A stretch of 64,000 nucleotides of DNA from Roseovarius albus (GTDB taxonomy: Bacteria; Pseudomonadota; Alphaproteobacteria; Rhodobacterales; Rhodobacteraceae), in contig NZ_FWFX01000002.1 of NCBI RefSeq assembly GCF_900172335.1, forward strand, positions 434,001-498,000, read 5' to 3'. Of this stretch, positions 18,268 to 27,999 are shown piece by piece. The notes beneath the pieces are model-generated. The model did not search any database, was not told where the DNA came from, and saw only the letters and a program-made list of their open reading frames with translations. The position numbers and the translations under genes are program-made. The first letter of the stretch is position 1; each line of letters opens with the position of its first letter.

Positions 18268-19143
18268 TTAGTTCATCAACCCTGCAAAGCGTAGGGCGTC
18301 ATCGACCAGAACTTTGGTCTCGTCGCTCAGGCTGGTAAGGGGCGAGCGCACCTCTTCACTGCACAGGTCCAGTTTGGACATGGCGTATTTTGCGCCCACG
18401 AGACCCGGCTCGGTAAAGATCGCCTTGTGCAACGGCATCAATTTGTCCTGCAAATCCAATGCAGTGGCATAATCGCCGGCCAATGTGGCCTCTTGCACCT
18501 GAGCCACCAGCTTGGGCGCGACGTTGGCGGTGACAGAGATCACACCTTGTCCGCCTTGGGCGTTGAACCCATGTGCGGTGGCATCCTCGCCCGAGATCTG
18601 GGCAAAGTCCTTGCCGCAGGTCATGCGCTGCTGACACACCCGCGCCAAATCGCCAGTTGCGTCCTTAACCCCAACAATTCTTGGCAATTTCGCCAGTTCA
18701 CCCATGGTCTCGGGTGTCATGTCGACGACTGATCGACCGGGGATGTTGTAGATCACAATAGGCAAGTTGCAGCAGTCATGCGCAGCCGTGAAATGTGCGA
18801 TCAGCCCGCGTTGTGTGGGTTTGTTGTAATAGGGTGTGACAACCAGACCAGCAGCGGCACCAACCTTTTCGGCGTGCTGCAGGAAGCGCATTGTTTCCAA
18901 TGTGTTGTTGCTACCCGCGCCTGCAATCACCGGGATGCGGCCAGCGGCGGCACGCACCACTTCCTCGATTACGGTTTCATGCTCTTCGTGGGTTAGGGTT
19001 GGGCTTTCGCCGGTGGTGCCAACAGGGACCAAACCGTTGCTGCCTTCGCCGATATGCCACTCGACCAGCTTTTTGAGTGTTTCCAGATCCAGCTCGCCGT
19101 TCTTGAACGGCGTGACCAAAGCAGGAAAAGATCCTTTGAACAT
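18268..19143 (-). CDS. dapA: 4-hydroxy-tetrahydrodipicolinate synthase
   Basis: Condenses pyruvate with aspartate semialdehyde in lysine and diaminopimelate synthesis. The 291 residues form a TIM barrel with GTTGE (42-46), the catalytic Tyr132 (VIYNIPGR) and the Schiff-base Lys160 (VGVKDATG). Length is typical. GAGCG precedes the ATG at 19143. The gene is divergent from the lytic transglycosylase gene; the pairing of dapA with slt is common in alphaproteobacteria, and both serve cell-wall metabolism. Confidence 0.96.
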   Translation of the reverse strand: MFKGSFPALVTPFKNGELDLETLKKLVEWHIGEGSNGLVPVGTTGESPTLTHEEHETVIEEVVRAAAGRIPVIAGAGSNNTLETMRFLQHAEKVGAAAGLVVTPYYNKPTQRGLIAHFTAAHDCCNLPIVIYNIPGRSVVDMTPETMGELAKLPRIVGVKDATGDLARVCQQRMTCGKDFAQISGEDATAHGFNAQGGQGVISVTANVAPKLVAQVQEATLAGDYATALDLQDKLMPLHKAIFTEPGLVGAKYAMSKLDLCSEEVRSPLTSLSDETKVLVDDALRFAGLMN

Positions 19144-19299
19144 GACACGCTCCTTTCATCATCGTGTGGCGGGCAAAGGGCCCGGTTGCATAAACCGTGC
19201 GACACTTAGCGAGAATATGTCCCTCTGCCAAGCTTGTGAGTGGACGTTTGCCAGTGACGCACCTAGGTTGACGGTGTCTATCCTTTGCCTGAGCTGGAA

Positions 19300-21264
19300 A
19301 TGCAAGACATGATGCGCCGCTTTTCGATACTGATTGCCCTTCTGTGCTTGGGAACCATCGCCCGGGCCGCTGATCCTGAACCCATTGCGCCCCGACCGTT
19401 GGCCAGTGCCTTGCATGCCATGCGGGCCGATCGTTGGGATGTGGCGGCAAAACTGGCCGCCCGAGACGGGCCGGTGGCGGTTGACATGATCGAGTGGTTC
19501 CGCCTGCGCGAGGGAGAGGGTACACCGGGCGAAGTGCTTGCCTTTCTTGCGCGCAATGACGATTGGCCGGGTGTTGCCTATTTGCGCAAGCAGAGCGAGT
19601 TCGTCATGTCCACGGCAGACAATGACGCGATTTTACGCTTCTACGATGGATATTTGCCCCAGACCGGTCTGGGGGCCCTCAGCTATGCGCGCGCGTTAGA
19701 AGCGTCGGAGCGTTTGGAGCGCGCGGAAATAGTCATCACGCTGGCGTGGTTGTCGCTGGATTTGACGACAAAGGAGCATGATGCGATTCTGGCCGTTTAC
19801 GGTGACGAACTGAAGGTGCATCACGAAGATCGTCTGGACATGGCCCTGTGGCGCGGTCTGAAAGATCACAAGCAGATGCTGCCGTTGGCGTCAGAGAAAA
19901 AGCGTAAGCTGGCCGAGATTCGGCTCAAGCTCAAAAACGGCAAGAGCGGCTTGTCAGATTATATCGAAGGCCTACCTAAGGCGACCCGTGAGGATCCGGG
20001 TGTCGCTTATGAGGCGTTCAACTATTACATTCGCCGCAATGTGCCGGATGCGGCCATCAAAACTATTCTGCGTCAAAGCCGGATGAATGGCGGCTTGAGT
20101 GAACCTGACCGTTGGGCGGGATGGCGGCGAGTTCTGGTGCGCCAGCACATGGGCGAAGGTAACGCGCAGCTGGCCTATGATTTGGCCTCAGTACACCAAA
20201 TGACCAACGGGGCATCCTATGCGGATCTGGAGTGGTTATCAGGCTATCTTGCGCTGACCTATCTGGATGAGCCGGAGCTGGCGCTGGACCATTTTCAGAG
20301 GTTCCGAGCCGCGGTGAAATCTCCTATCTCGATGGGGCGCGCCGGGTATTGGTTGGGTCGAGCGCAGGATGCGTTGGGCGATAACGAAGCGGCAAAGATC
20401 GCCTATGCTCAAGGGGCGCGTCATCAAACCAGTTTTTACGGATTACTAGCGGCTGAAAAGGTCGAACAAACGCACGATCCTGATTTGGCAGGCAAAGAGG
20501 TGTTTCCCAATTGGGAAGACGCAGACTTTGTGAATTCCAGCTTGTTCAAAGCCATGGCCTTGGCGCGGGCGGCGGGTGATCTGAATCTGGCAGAGCGCTT
20601 TGTGGTTCAGATGGCCGAAACCCTGTCGCGCGTAGAGTTGGGTCAGTTGGGGGACGCTTTGGAGGAAATGCACGAGCCTCACCTACAGGTGATGATGGGG
20701 AAGGCGGCAGCGAAGCGCGGCATGGTTTTGCCTGGACCGTATTACGCCTTGCATCCGATGAAAGAGATGGAGTTCCCTGTGCCAACGGAAATGGCGCTGG
20801 CCATTGCCAGACGCGAAAGCGAATTTGATACGCGTGTCGTTAGCGGTGCCAAGGCGCAAGGGCTGATGCAAATCCTTCCGGGAACGGCGGCGGATGTCGC
20901 GCGAGAATTAGGCATTGCCCACGACCCTGCACAAGTACTGAGAAATTGGCGTTACAATGCGCGGCTCGGCTCGGCTTACCTTGCTGGTCTGTCCGACCGG
21001 TTTGACAGCAACGTGATCCTGATGTCAGCGGGCTATAATGCTGGCCCAGGTCGGCCAATTCGGTGGATGAAAGACCGGGGTGATCCACGTGATACGTCGG
21101 TGGATGTCATCGACTGGATCGAGCACATCCCGTTTCGGGAAACTCGTAACTATGTGATGCGGGTTGCTGAAAGCCTGCCGGTCTATCGCGCGCGACTCGG
21201 CAAGACACCACATCCGGTTCCATTTAGTGAAGAGCTGAAAGGCGCCACTGTCCCGAGTAATTAA
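19300..21264 (+). CDS. Soluble lytic murein transglycosylase
   Basis: Periplasmic enzyme that cleaves peptidoglycan to 1,6-anhydro-muropeptides. A signal peptide (MRRFSILIALLCLGTIARA) begins a long helical superhelix domain (about 30-470), followed by the catalytic SLT domain with the acid/base Glu506 in ARRESEFD, GLMQILPGTA and SAGYNAGPGRP. Three possible starts exist: TTG 19285, ATG 19300 and ATG 19309/19312; all precede the signal peptide, and I chose 19300 without a strong ribosome site. It is divergent from dapA. Confidence 0.92.
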   Translation: MQDMMRRFSILIALLCLGTIARAADPEPIAPRPLASALHAMRADRWDVAAKLAARDGPVAVDMIEWFRLREGEGTPGEVLAFLARNDDWPGVAYLRKQSEFVMSTADNDAILRFYDGYLPQTGLGALSYARALEASERLERAEIVITLAWLSLDLTTKEHDAILAVYGDELKVHHEDRLDMALWRGLKDHKQMLPLASEKKRKLAEIRLKLKNGKSGLSDYIEGLPKATREDPGVAYEAFNYYIRRNVPDAAIKTILRQSRMNGGLSEPDRWAGWRRVLVRQHMGEGNAQLAYDLASVHQMTNGASYADLEWLSGYLALTYLDEPELALDHFQRFRAAVKSPISMGRAGYWLGRAQDALGDNEAAKIAYAQGARHQTSFYGLLAAEKVEQTHDPDLAGKEVFPNWEDADFVNSSLFKAMALARAAGDLNLAERFVVQMAETLSRVELGQLGDALEEMHEPHLQVMMGKAAAKRGMVLPGPYYALHPMKEMEFPVPTEMALAIARRESEFDTRVVSGAKAQGLMQILPGTAADVARELGIAHDPAQVLRNWRYNARLGSAYLAGLSDRFDSNVILMSAGYNAGPGRPIRWMKDRGDPRDTSVDVIDWIEHIPFRETRNYVMRVAESLPVYRARLGKTPHPVPFSEELKGATVPSN

Positions 21265-21655
21265 TCATCATCGCCGTTTCGGTGCTTTGAATTGACGCCA
21301 CGGGTGCGATTCTTTTCTAGTCGAATCCGTGGCAATTGGTGCTTTGGGTAATGCCGATGCTGCGAAAGATGGGTTTCAAGGTGAACAGAAGGTGAAAGAT
21401 TGACCGGATTGTTTCTTTTCGCCTCTAAGAATTGCTCGACCGTGAAATCGGCTTAACCCTTATTTTAAAGGTCTTTTTCGGACACCATTCGGGCGATCAT
21501 AATTGCGCCTTATTTGAGGCGTCAAAAATTCCCATTTAGGCCAAACAAACACCGCCTTGAACGTCATGCTCGCACTGGTTGGGGGAGTGAGTCTTTAGGC
21601 ACGGTGCTGTGCGAAGGATTTGCTGATTTTACTCTAGGGTTCATAGGGGTCTGGA
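21265..21655. promoter_or_regulatory. Intergenic region upstream of the GTPase cluster
   Basis: 391 bases with no gene. Just beyond slt is an inverted repeat, GCCACG (21297-21302) with CGTGGC (21328-21333), plus an inner GATTC/GAATC pair, that may end slt transcription although no T-run follows. A weak sigma-70-like match is TTGACC (21400-21405), 18 bases, TCTAAG (21424-21429). The region must hold the promoter for the 21656 gene, but its position is uncertain. Confidence 0.35.
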
Positions 21656-22084
21656 ATGAGCGAAATGCTGAATAACGCAACGAATGGAATTGGTTCGATT
21701 TTCATCGCGCGCGAAAGCTTCATAGGCGAATTGAAAGCGCTCACCAGAAAACACCCAGATATTGGCTTTGGTATTGCGCTGCAGACGCATGCAGGTGAAC
21801 AGTACCTTCTCGCAAATACTAATATGCCCACGCCAAAAGACAAAAGTCAGGGCTTTCCAACCGGGCGCCGTATTGCATTTCTTGAAAATGGCGAACGCTT
21901 CAAAGCCGTAGAGGTTTTGGCCGACACGGGTGAATCCAAACCAACTGACCCGCGCGCAGAAGCTGCGTTGCTGGAAAACGTAATGAAATTAATCGCGCAA
22001 ATCGAAGAGCCGACGACGCTACCTGTTGGTCGATTTGATCTGCGTTGCGAAGAAAAGTGTGTTGCTACCGGTACAAGGGGTTAA
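21656..22084 (+). CDS. Small hypothetical protein opening the GTPase cluster
   Basis: A 142-residue soluble protein without a recognised domain. It is mixed alpha/beta with a two-Cys C-terminus (RFDLRCEEKCVATG). It ends 5 bases before the first dynamin-like gene and is probably its operon partner; this tight spacing is the main reason to call it. Possible roles such as an adaptor or regulator of the GTPase are inference. Start ATG at 21656 is preceded by AGGGGT. Confidence 0.65.
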   Translation: MSEMLNNATNGIGSIFIARESFIGELKALTRKHPDIGFGIALQTHAGEQYLLANTNMPTPKDKSQGFPTGRRIAFLENGERFKAVEVLADTGESKPTDPRAEAALLENVMKLIAQIEEPTTLPVGRFDLRCEEKCVATGTRG

Positions 22085-22089
22085 GTGAT

Positions 22090-24102
22090 ATGGCGCGTAA
22101 TGAGCATCTTTTATCAGTCGGAAATGAAGCATTGGAGCCGATGACCTCGGCAATGTCAGGGCTGACCACTCAGATTGATCAGTTGACATCAGTTGCAGAT
22201 GCGCGCTCGTCCGCGCGCTTGGCGACGTTGAAAACACGAATGGAAGAATTCACCGCCAGTGTGACGTTTGTTGGACAGGTCAAGGCGGGTAAATCTTCGA
22301 CCGTAAATATTCTGGCGGGTCGCCCGAATTTGTTGCCGTCAGATGTAAACCCGTGGACCTCGGTTGTGACGACGTTGAATGTTAACACCCGTGCTCCCAG
22401 CGATATCAAGTCCAAATTCACGTTCTTCAATCAGGATGAATGGAATAATCTGATGGTTGGAGGAGGTCGTCTCGGCGAGTTGGCCAACCGGGCCGGTGCC
22501 GATGATGAGATGGATGATATCCGCCGTCAAATTGGTGAAATGAAAGCCGCTTCTGAGGAGCGTCTAGGCAAACACTTTGATCTGGTTCTGGGGCAAAGCC
22601 ACCAGTATGATTATTTCGATGATGAGCTGATCCAGAGGTATGTCTGCCTCGGGGATGAAGATGATCCCGATATCGATCCCAAAACCGGGCGCTTTGCGGA
22701 TGTCACCAAATCGGCCGAACTCTACATGGATATTCCGCAGTATCCGATCGCATTGAAACTGTGTGATACTCCGGGTGTGAACGATACCTTCATGGTGCGT
22801 GAGCAAATCACACTGCGGAGTTTGCGCGGGTCTGAAGTTTGTGTTGTGGTTCTGGCCGCCAGTCAAGCGCTAACCACCATGGACATGGCGCTGATGCGGG
22901 TCATTTCACAATTTGAAAACCGCCAGTTGATTTTGTTCATTAACCGAATTGATGAGCTAAAAGATCCGGTGACACAGGTTCCTGAGATCCGCGAGCGGGT
23001 CATGGATACTCTCGCACAAAATGACATTTCGACAGATACCAGTGTGGTTTTCGGAAGTGCAATGTGGGCCGAAGCGGCATTGACTGGCGACCCTGACATT
23101 TTGACCAAAGATTCGCGCGAAGCACTGAACACATTTTATGTGGCGACAGGACTCGATGCTGAAAAAATCTCGTTGGACAAGATCTGGGCGCTATCTGGGA
23201 TGCCTGATTTGTTGTTTGCGATAAACGAACGCATTGCTGAAGGTGCGGGGATGCGGCTCTTAGAGCGAACCAAGAACAAGGCGCGCAACGTGGCCAGCCA
23301 AATTCGTGCGACATCTGTTGCGAAAACCCTGACAGACGCCGAAGACCTGAAGCGTGATCTTGATGGGCTGCCGCCGGAAGATGCGATTGCCAAGTTGATA
23401 AAAGAATACGATGAAAAATCGGCCGCTTTGAGCAAAATACTGCGCGAGAAAGTCGTGCACCGCCTGTCTGGCGCGGAGAGTAGTTTTGTAAAACGTGCAA
23501 CAGATTCTCTGATCTCACACCTCGAGAAATTCGGTGAGCAGGGAACTTGGCAGTATGATCCGGCTGGGCTGCGTACGCTACAAAAAGCCGCTTACTTTAG
23601 CTTTGCCCGCAAGATGCGCCGAGAAACGGGGGCGCTTTATGCCTCTGCAGCAAAAGATGTCGAAGCACTTTATCATCAGCTACTAGGCAATCACTTGGGG
23701 GAGTTTTCGATTGAGGCCCCGATAGTGCCTCAAGTGCCGCCTCCGCTGGGTATCGGTCGAACAATCGCGCTCGATCTGCAAAGCACATGGTGGAAGCGTT
23801 GGTGGCAACGTCGAAAAGGGTTTGAGGCCTTCGCCTCTGATTATACACGCTTGATTGCCTCTGAAGCGAATTCGATCACCAAAGACCTAGAAGAAAACCA
23901 GATTGCGGCTGTGTTGGAGAATATTCGCGCATCCTTGGCTGACTTCATGAATGAGCAAAAGGACACCTTGCTCAGTATTGCGAATTCAAAAGATCAAAGT
24001 GCAGAACATCAGGCAGGTCTATTGGCTAAGGCCCAACCCGAGAAATCCAAGGACGAGATCCTTGGTGACATTCTCAAAGACCTCAATCATGAAGCAGCGT
24101 GA
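22090..24102 (+). CDS. Dynamin-like large GTPase A1
   Basis: A 670-residue GTPase of the bacterial dynamin-like group. G1 is GQVKAGKSS (62-70), the G2 Thr lies in NPWTSVVT (about 88), G3 is DTPGVND (226-232) and G4 NRIDE (285-289). A long helical stalk-like region (about 390-670) follows, interrupted by a Trp/Arg-rich patch, STWWKRWWQRRKG, that could insert into or bind membrane. AAGGGG stands 9 bases before the ATG at 22090. Its stop overlaps the start of the next GTPase gene by 4 bases (GTGA). It is a clear paralogue of the 28000-30051 protein: both share SDVNPWT, DTPGVND and similar C-terminal patches. Membrane remodelling is the family's usual role; here it is inferred. Confidence 0.85.
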   Translation: MARNEHLLSVGNEALEPMTSAMSGLTTQIDQLTSVADARSSARLATLKTRMEEFTASVTFVGQVKAGKSSTVNILAGRPNLLPSDVNPWTSVVTTLNVNTRAPSDIKSKFTFFNQDEWNNLMVGGGRLGELANRAGADDEMDDIRRQIGEMKAASEERLGKHFDLVLGQSHQYDYFDDELIQRYVCLGDEDDPDIDPKTGRFADVTKSAELYMDIPQYPIALKLCDTPGVNDTFMVREQITLRSLRGSEVCVVVLAASQALTTMDMALMRVISQFENRQLILFINRIDELKDPVTQVPEIRERVMDTLAQNDISTDTSVVFGSAMWAEAALTGDPDILTKDSREALNTFYVATGLDAEKISLDKIWALSGMPDLLFAINERIAEGAGMRLLERTKNKARNVASQIRATSVAKTLTDAEDLKRDLDGLPPEDAIAKLIKEYDEKSAALSKILREKVVHRLSGAESSFVKRATDSLISHLEKFGEQGTWQYDPAGLRTLQKAAYFSFARKMRRETGALYASAAKDVEALYHQLLGNHLGEFSIEAPIVPQVPPPLGIGRTIALDLQSTWWKRWWQRRKGFEAFASDYTRLIASEANSITKDLEENQIAAVLENIRASLADFMNEQKDTLLSIANSKDQSAEHQAGLLAKAQPEKSKDEILGDILKDLNHEAA

Positions 24103-26507
24103 GCGGACCAATGTTAGACAATAAAAAGAACCGCCGTATCAATTCTGGTCAATGGGATCGCATCGAAGAGTGGTCGCGCCGCAAACCTGTTTTCGCCCTC
24201 ATGGGAGAGTTTAGTGCTGGTAAATCCACGCTAATGAACTTCTTGCTTGGGAAAGAAACATTGCCGACTCAAGTCACGGCAACACAATTACCACCAGTAT
24301 GGTTTTCTTGGGGAAATAGCTCTCCTTATGTGCTGCGAAATGATGGGCGTCGTGAAGACATCACGCTGGATCAACTGGAAGACGTCGGTGTTGAAGATGC
24401 ACAATTTATCCGAATTTTTCTTGAGGCTGAAATTTTGGAAGCGATCGACCTGATCGATACTCCGGGTATTTCCGATCCAAAAATATCGGGGGACGTCTGG
24501 CAGCGGGCTGTCGGTCAGGCCAATGGTGTGATCTGGTGTACCCATGCAACACAAGCCTGGCGTGAAACCGAGCGCGCGACATGGGTATCTTTACCTGAGC
24601 GGTTGCAGCACAACTCGCTTTTGCTGATTACCCGCGCAGACACATTGAACGCGAAAGATCGCCAAAAAGTGCTGCGCCGGATCAACCGCGAGACTGGGTC
24701 CCTGTTCAACCGATCCATTTTGTTTTCAGCGCGTGATGCAATCATTGCACGCGAGAACAACGATGATCCTGATTTGGCGCTGCGTAGCGGAAGCGGCAAG
24801 ATGTTCGATAGCCTGTTTGAGATTACAGAAAATATTATGAACAACCGAGCGCAGATTTTGACGCGCTACGATGTTCAAAGTGATGGGCGTCCGGACACTG
24901 TGTCACCTTATCTGCTAAGGCGCGAGGAAACGGTATCAAGCCCCGATAAACAATCGGAGGGCGCAGGTGAGCATAGCTCGGATAATACAATCGCGGTATT
25001 TCCAGTGCGTCCTGCGCGGGTTATACGTAACCCCGAAGCGCATACGTCGCGTGAGGACCGTTCAAGGATCGAAGTAGACGATTCGCAAAAATTGCGAGAG
25101 CAGTTATCTCAAGAAAAAGATGCGGCGCCTGCACTCGAACCGGAACTTCCGCAATGCGCTGCTGATATCGAAGTAACTGAGGATGTGGTTGATAGTGATG
25201 TATCTTTGGCCGATGATGCGCCCTCGGTCGAGTATAAAGTTGATAAATTTGAAGCTCTGACTGATACCGACTCGGATACCATTATCGATGGCAAGATGCC
25301 TCAGGCTGAGCTCGAAGCTGAGGCTGTTGAACTTGAAGAAGAGCCCTTGAAATCTTTGAGTGATCCTTCGGCTTTTGTTTCAGAAGCAGAAGCAGAAGCA
25401 GAAGCAGAAGCAGAAGCAGAAGCAGAAGCAGAAGCAGAAGCAGAAGCAGAAGCAGAAGCAGAAGCAGAAGCAGAAGCAGAAGCAGAAGCAGAAGCAGAAG
25501 CAGAAGCAGAAGCAGAAGCAGAAGCAGAAGCAGAAAATGTAGTTTCTCAACACGAGGATGTTGGGCCTGATGCTGTGTTGGAACGCCATCAGAACCCAAA
25601 TGAAGACCTAGTTGAATCCCCTCAAGAGATCCTCAACGAGGCTGATGCTCTCGAACTACTAAGGGAAGTCGAGACTTCTAAAGACGCAGAGATATCTGAC
25701 CTTTCGACCTCGCTGGAAGGGTTGGGTGAGCAAGAAGCTGTTGAGACAGTGGACAAGGACCTACTTCCGAAGGACGCTGTTGAGGCAATGAATGACCCTG
25801 CTTCAACAGAGATCGAAGATGGAAGGAGTATCACTGGTGATCAGCCAAACATTGAGAAATGTGAGATTTCGCAATCTTCTGATGATGACATCAACGGCCT
25901 GTTGGCCTCATTGTCTTTCCGTCTAAATCAGGATGAAGAGGCACTATTAGAAGTTTCTGACGCATCAAATGAAGATGTGAATGATGTTGCAGACGATACG
26001 AATATCGAAGGAATAATTTCTTCCATTGCAACCTCGCTTGGGCCAAAGGAAGGAACTGATGAACAAGGCGCTTTAGAAGGCTACGAAGACGAAAGTGAGT
26101 CAGTTTTCGATGCGGCGATATGCAATGAACCGTGTGTTGTAGCTGATCCAGAGTTTCAGGATGATGACAACGATCCTGCGAGTGCTGAGGTGTTACCTCT
26201 TTCTGATGCAAAACCAGCCGAGGCGTCAGAATCTGAACCCGCGGAAGTGATCAAGAGTGTTGCCAAAGCGGATGATCAAAGTCCGATGTCATCCGAACCG
26301 CCTTTAAGTGCGGCTTCAATGTGGCAAGAGATCGCGCGCCTTGAGGGGACAACGAACGATCCTGAAAAGTTGTTGAGCATGTTTGCCGCATTTTTGGAGG
26401 AATTCGACCAGATCGCGATTGAACATCAAACGCGTGTTATGCGTGATGCACTGGCCTCTATTCCAGGAGTGGAAGCGCGTAGCGGCGCTGAATGGCATGT
26501 GCTTTGA
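24099..26507 (+). CDS. Small-GTPase-domain protein B1 with long acidic repeat tail
   Basis: An 802-residue protein. The N-terminal 240 residues are a P-loop GTPase: G1 GEFSAGKST (36-44), G3 DTPGISDP (120-127), and TRAD (178-181) in place of the usual NKxD. Between them is the signature VIWCTHATQAWRETER, also found almost intact in its paralogue at 30048. Residues 260-730 are very acidic and low-complexity, including 26 Glu alternating with 25 Ala (429-479) encoded by a perfect hexanucleotide repeat. About 60 C-terminal residues (SMWQEIARLEG to the end) look folded again. Start is the GTG that overlaps the preceding stop codon (GTGA); an ATG at 24111 behind GAGCGGA is an alternative. The tail may be a flexible spacer or binding platform. 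Confidence 0.82.
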   Translation: MSGPMLDNKKNRRINSGQWDRIEEWSRRKPVFALMGEFSAGKSTLMNFLLGKETLPTQVTATQLPPVWFSWGNSSPYVLRNDGRREDITLDQLEDVGVEDAQFIRIFLEAEILEAIDLIDTPGISDPKISGDVWQRAVGQANGVIWCTHATQAWRETERATWVSLPERLQHNSLLLITRADTLNAKDRQKVLRRINRETGSLFNRSILFSARDAIIARENNDDPDLALRSGSGKMFDSLFEITENIMNNRAQILTRYDVQSDGRPDTVSPYLLRREETVSSPDKQSEGAGEHSSDNTIAVFPVRPARVIRNPEAHTSREDRSRIEVDDSQKLREQLSQEKDAAPALEPELPQCAADIEVTEDVVDSDVSLADDAPSVEYKVDKFEALTDTDSDTIIDGKMPQAELEAEAVELEEEPLKSLSDPSAFVSEAEAEAEAEAEAEAEAEAEAEAEAEAEAEAEAEAEAEAEAEAEAEAEAEAENVVSQHEDVGPDAVLERHQNPNEDLVESPQEILNEADALELLREVETSKDAEISDLSTSLEGLGEQEAVETVDKDLLPKDAVEAMNDPASTEIEDGRSITGDQPNIEKCEISQSSDDDINGLLASLSFRLNQDEEALLEVSDASNEDVNDVADDTNIEGIISSIATSLGPKEGTDEQGALEGYEDESESVFDAAICNEPCVVADPEFQDDDNDPASAEVLPLSDAKPAEASESEPAEVIKSVAKADDQSPMSSEPPLSAASMWQEIARLEGTTNDPEKLLSMFAAFLEEFDQIAIEHQTRVMRDALASIPGVEARSGAEWHVL
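25383..25535 (+). repeat. Perfect in-frame hexanucleotide repeat, (GAAGCA)25 plus GAA
   Basis: 153 bases consist of 25 uninterrupted copies of GAAGCA plus a final GAA, encoding 26 Glu and 25 Ala. There is not one synonymous change in the tract, so it is young or kept uniform by slippage. Because the unit is two codons, copy-number change alters protein length without breaking the frame. Confidence 0.97.
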
Positions 26508-26625
26508 TGCGAGTATTTTGCCGACATAATAGAAAGTTAGATGCCGCTATATGACCCGGATGTCGCCGGAGTGATGCCGTTTTTGTGCATAGAATGTATA
26601 AACTAAGAAGATCTGGATCTGAAAC

Positions 26626-27027
26626 ATGGCACTTGATGCTGCAATAAAGTCCGCATTGGATACTGTACCCGACTGCCTTGCAGTTGGTTACATTGACATG
26701 AATACAGGCATGTTGCTGGAAATGCAGGGTGAGAGCCCTGCCAGTGTCGATGTGCTTGAGACTGTATCAATTGCTATTTCGAATCTATTCCAAGGACATG
26801 GAGTGCAAGCCTTTGAGAAGTTGCTTGCGGAAGCCGGGGATGGCGCAATTGATAATGCTGGATTTAGTGAAGTCACGATTTTTTCAGGGGATCATCTGTT
26901 CGTTTTCCTGAAAGCCCGCGATTATCAGGAACACGTAGTGTGTTTCGTCTGCCGTGGCGGTGCCAATCCTGGAATGGTCATGGCCAAGTCGCAAATGAGC
27001 CTTGGCAAAATAGCCGAGGCGGTGTGA
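26626..27027 (+). CDS. Small protein, possible Roadblock/LC7-like fold
   Basis: A 133-residue protein without a signal peptide. The order helix, strands (CLAVGYIDMNTGMLLEM), long helix (VLETVSIAISNLFQ), strands (EVTIFSGDHLFVFLKA and EHVVCFVCR), helix resembles the Roadblock/LC7 fold, whose bacterial members (MglB type) act on or scaffold small GTPases. This is a pattern-based suggestion only. It lies between the two GTPase pairs, 118 bases after the first pair and 11 bases before the next gene, so a GTPase-regulating role would fit. Confidence 0.6.
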   Translation: MALDAAIKSALDTVPDCLAVGYIDMNTGMLLEMQGESPASVDVLETVSIAISNLFQGHGVQAFEKLLAEAGDGAIDNAGFSEVTIFSGDHLFVFLKARDYQEHVVCFVCRGGANPGMVMAKSQMSLGKIAEAV

Positions 27028-27038
27028 GGGGCGACAAG

Positions 27039-27935
27039 ATGATTGATATGAATATTGTCGATATGCTGAGCGAGATGAGCAAAACGACCGTTGCTCGCCT
27101 TTCACCCGCGAGTGAATTGCAAAGCGACAACGCACCGGTTCGTCGAGCCGCTATCCTGCGCAGCATTCGAGACACCATTCTACCACGCCATTTGGAGTTT
27201 GTCGCGGCAGATGGCACGCGGCTTGTGCTTGAGGTGAGCAGCGCCCGCGTGGTGGAAATCCTTGAATTCAACGGCAAGACGCTCCCAGATTTTGAAAAAG
27301 ATGAAAGGGTCTTTGTCACGCAGGCAATCGCCGAGGTAATCACTGAATTTAGTGCGGTGCCTGGCCCGTTGGAGTTACTGGCTTTGCATCCTGACACGTC
27401 GCCAGACGCGGATGACGTGGGCATCACTTTCAACGAAGTTGAACGTGCCTGCGATAAGTTGGAGCTTTCGGAAGAGAGTGGAGAAGACTCCCCAGCCCTG
27501 CAGGCGACTGCTGATGCTGCGGAATCTATTCAAAAAACACCTCGGGCAGACGTTGTAGCGACGCCCGCTGTGGCCAAAGATGCATTGTGCCCGTCATTCT
27601 TCGAAGGCTCAAAGGGATTTGCCTTGGAGCGTTTTCAAATGGCAGCGGATGGTTCGCTCAAAGCGGCGGGAGAGGGGAGCAATGGCGAAGTTTCATTTAA
27701 CCCCGATGCAGACATTTTAACTCAATTTGCCCGCGACCTATCGATTTGGGGCGAAGATTGTGGAGCAGCCTTGCAAGGGCCGCAGATGATTTTGATGCGT
27801 TCGGCAGACAAGAAGGCGTCAAGTCTCGCGGTTGTGCGTGATGATAAAGATATATCGATCGCAATGTATGAAGCCCGCAAATTGGGGGCCGCGGTTGGCC
27901 TGTGGAAGTCACTAACTAAGAAACAAGAAAATTGA
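27039..27935 (+). CDS. Hypothetical cytoplasmic protein between the GTPase pairs
   Basis: A 298-residue protein I do not recognise. The N-terminal 120 residues look folded (LEFVAADGTRLVLEVSSARV), residues 125-185 are acidic and probably a linker, and the C-terminal 110 residues (SFFEGSKGFALERFQM to the end) form a second folded part with a Roadblock-like alternation, ending in a basic tail (WKSLTKKQEN). GAGGGG lies about 10 bases before the ATG at 27039, favouring it over a longer frame from 26940. It is 11 bases downstream of the 26626 gene and upstream of the second GTPase pair, so it probably works with them. Confidence 0.6.
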   Translation: MIDMNIVDMLSEMSKTTVARLSPASELQSDNAPVRRAAILRSIRDTILPRHLEFVAADGTRLVLEVSSARVVEILEFNGKTLPDFEKDERVFVTQAIAEVITEFSAVPGPLELLALHPDTSPDADDVGITFNEVERACDKLELSEESGEDSPALQATADAAESIQKTPRADVVATPAVAKDALCPSFFEGSKGFALERFQMAADGSLKAAGEGSNGEVSFNPDADILTQFARDLSIWGEDCGAALQGPQMILMRSADKKASSLAVVRDDKDISIAMYEARKLGAAVGLWKSLTKKQEN

Positions 27936-27999
27936 ATTTACGACATGGATCCAAGGGATTTACCATAACAATTAGGAGCAAGTTTGACTTGTAGGTGCG

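Noticed and set aside
25383..25535. CRISPR-like array
   Set aside because: The repeat has a 6-base unit without spacers and is translated in frame.
25282..25599. Minus-strand frame encoding a poly-Leu tract, and plus-strand frame at 25360-25542 encoding Lys-Gln repeats
   Set aside because: Both are other-frame readings of the GAAGCA hexanucleotide repeat inside the GTPase gene; neither has a start region or composition of a real gene.
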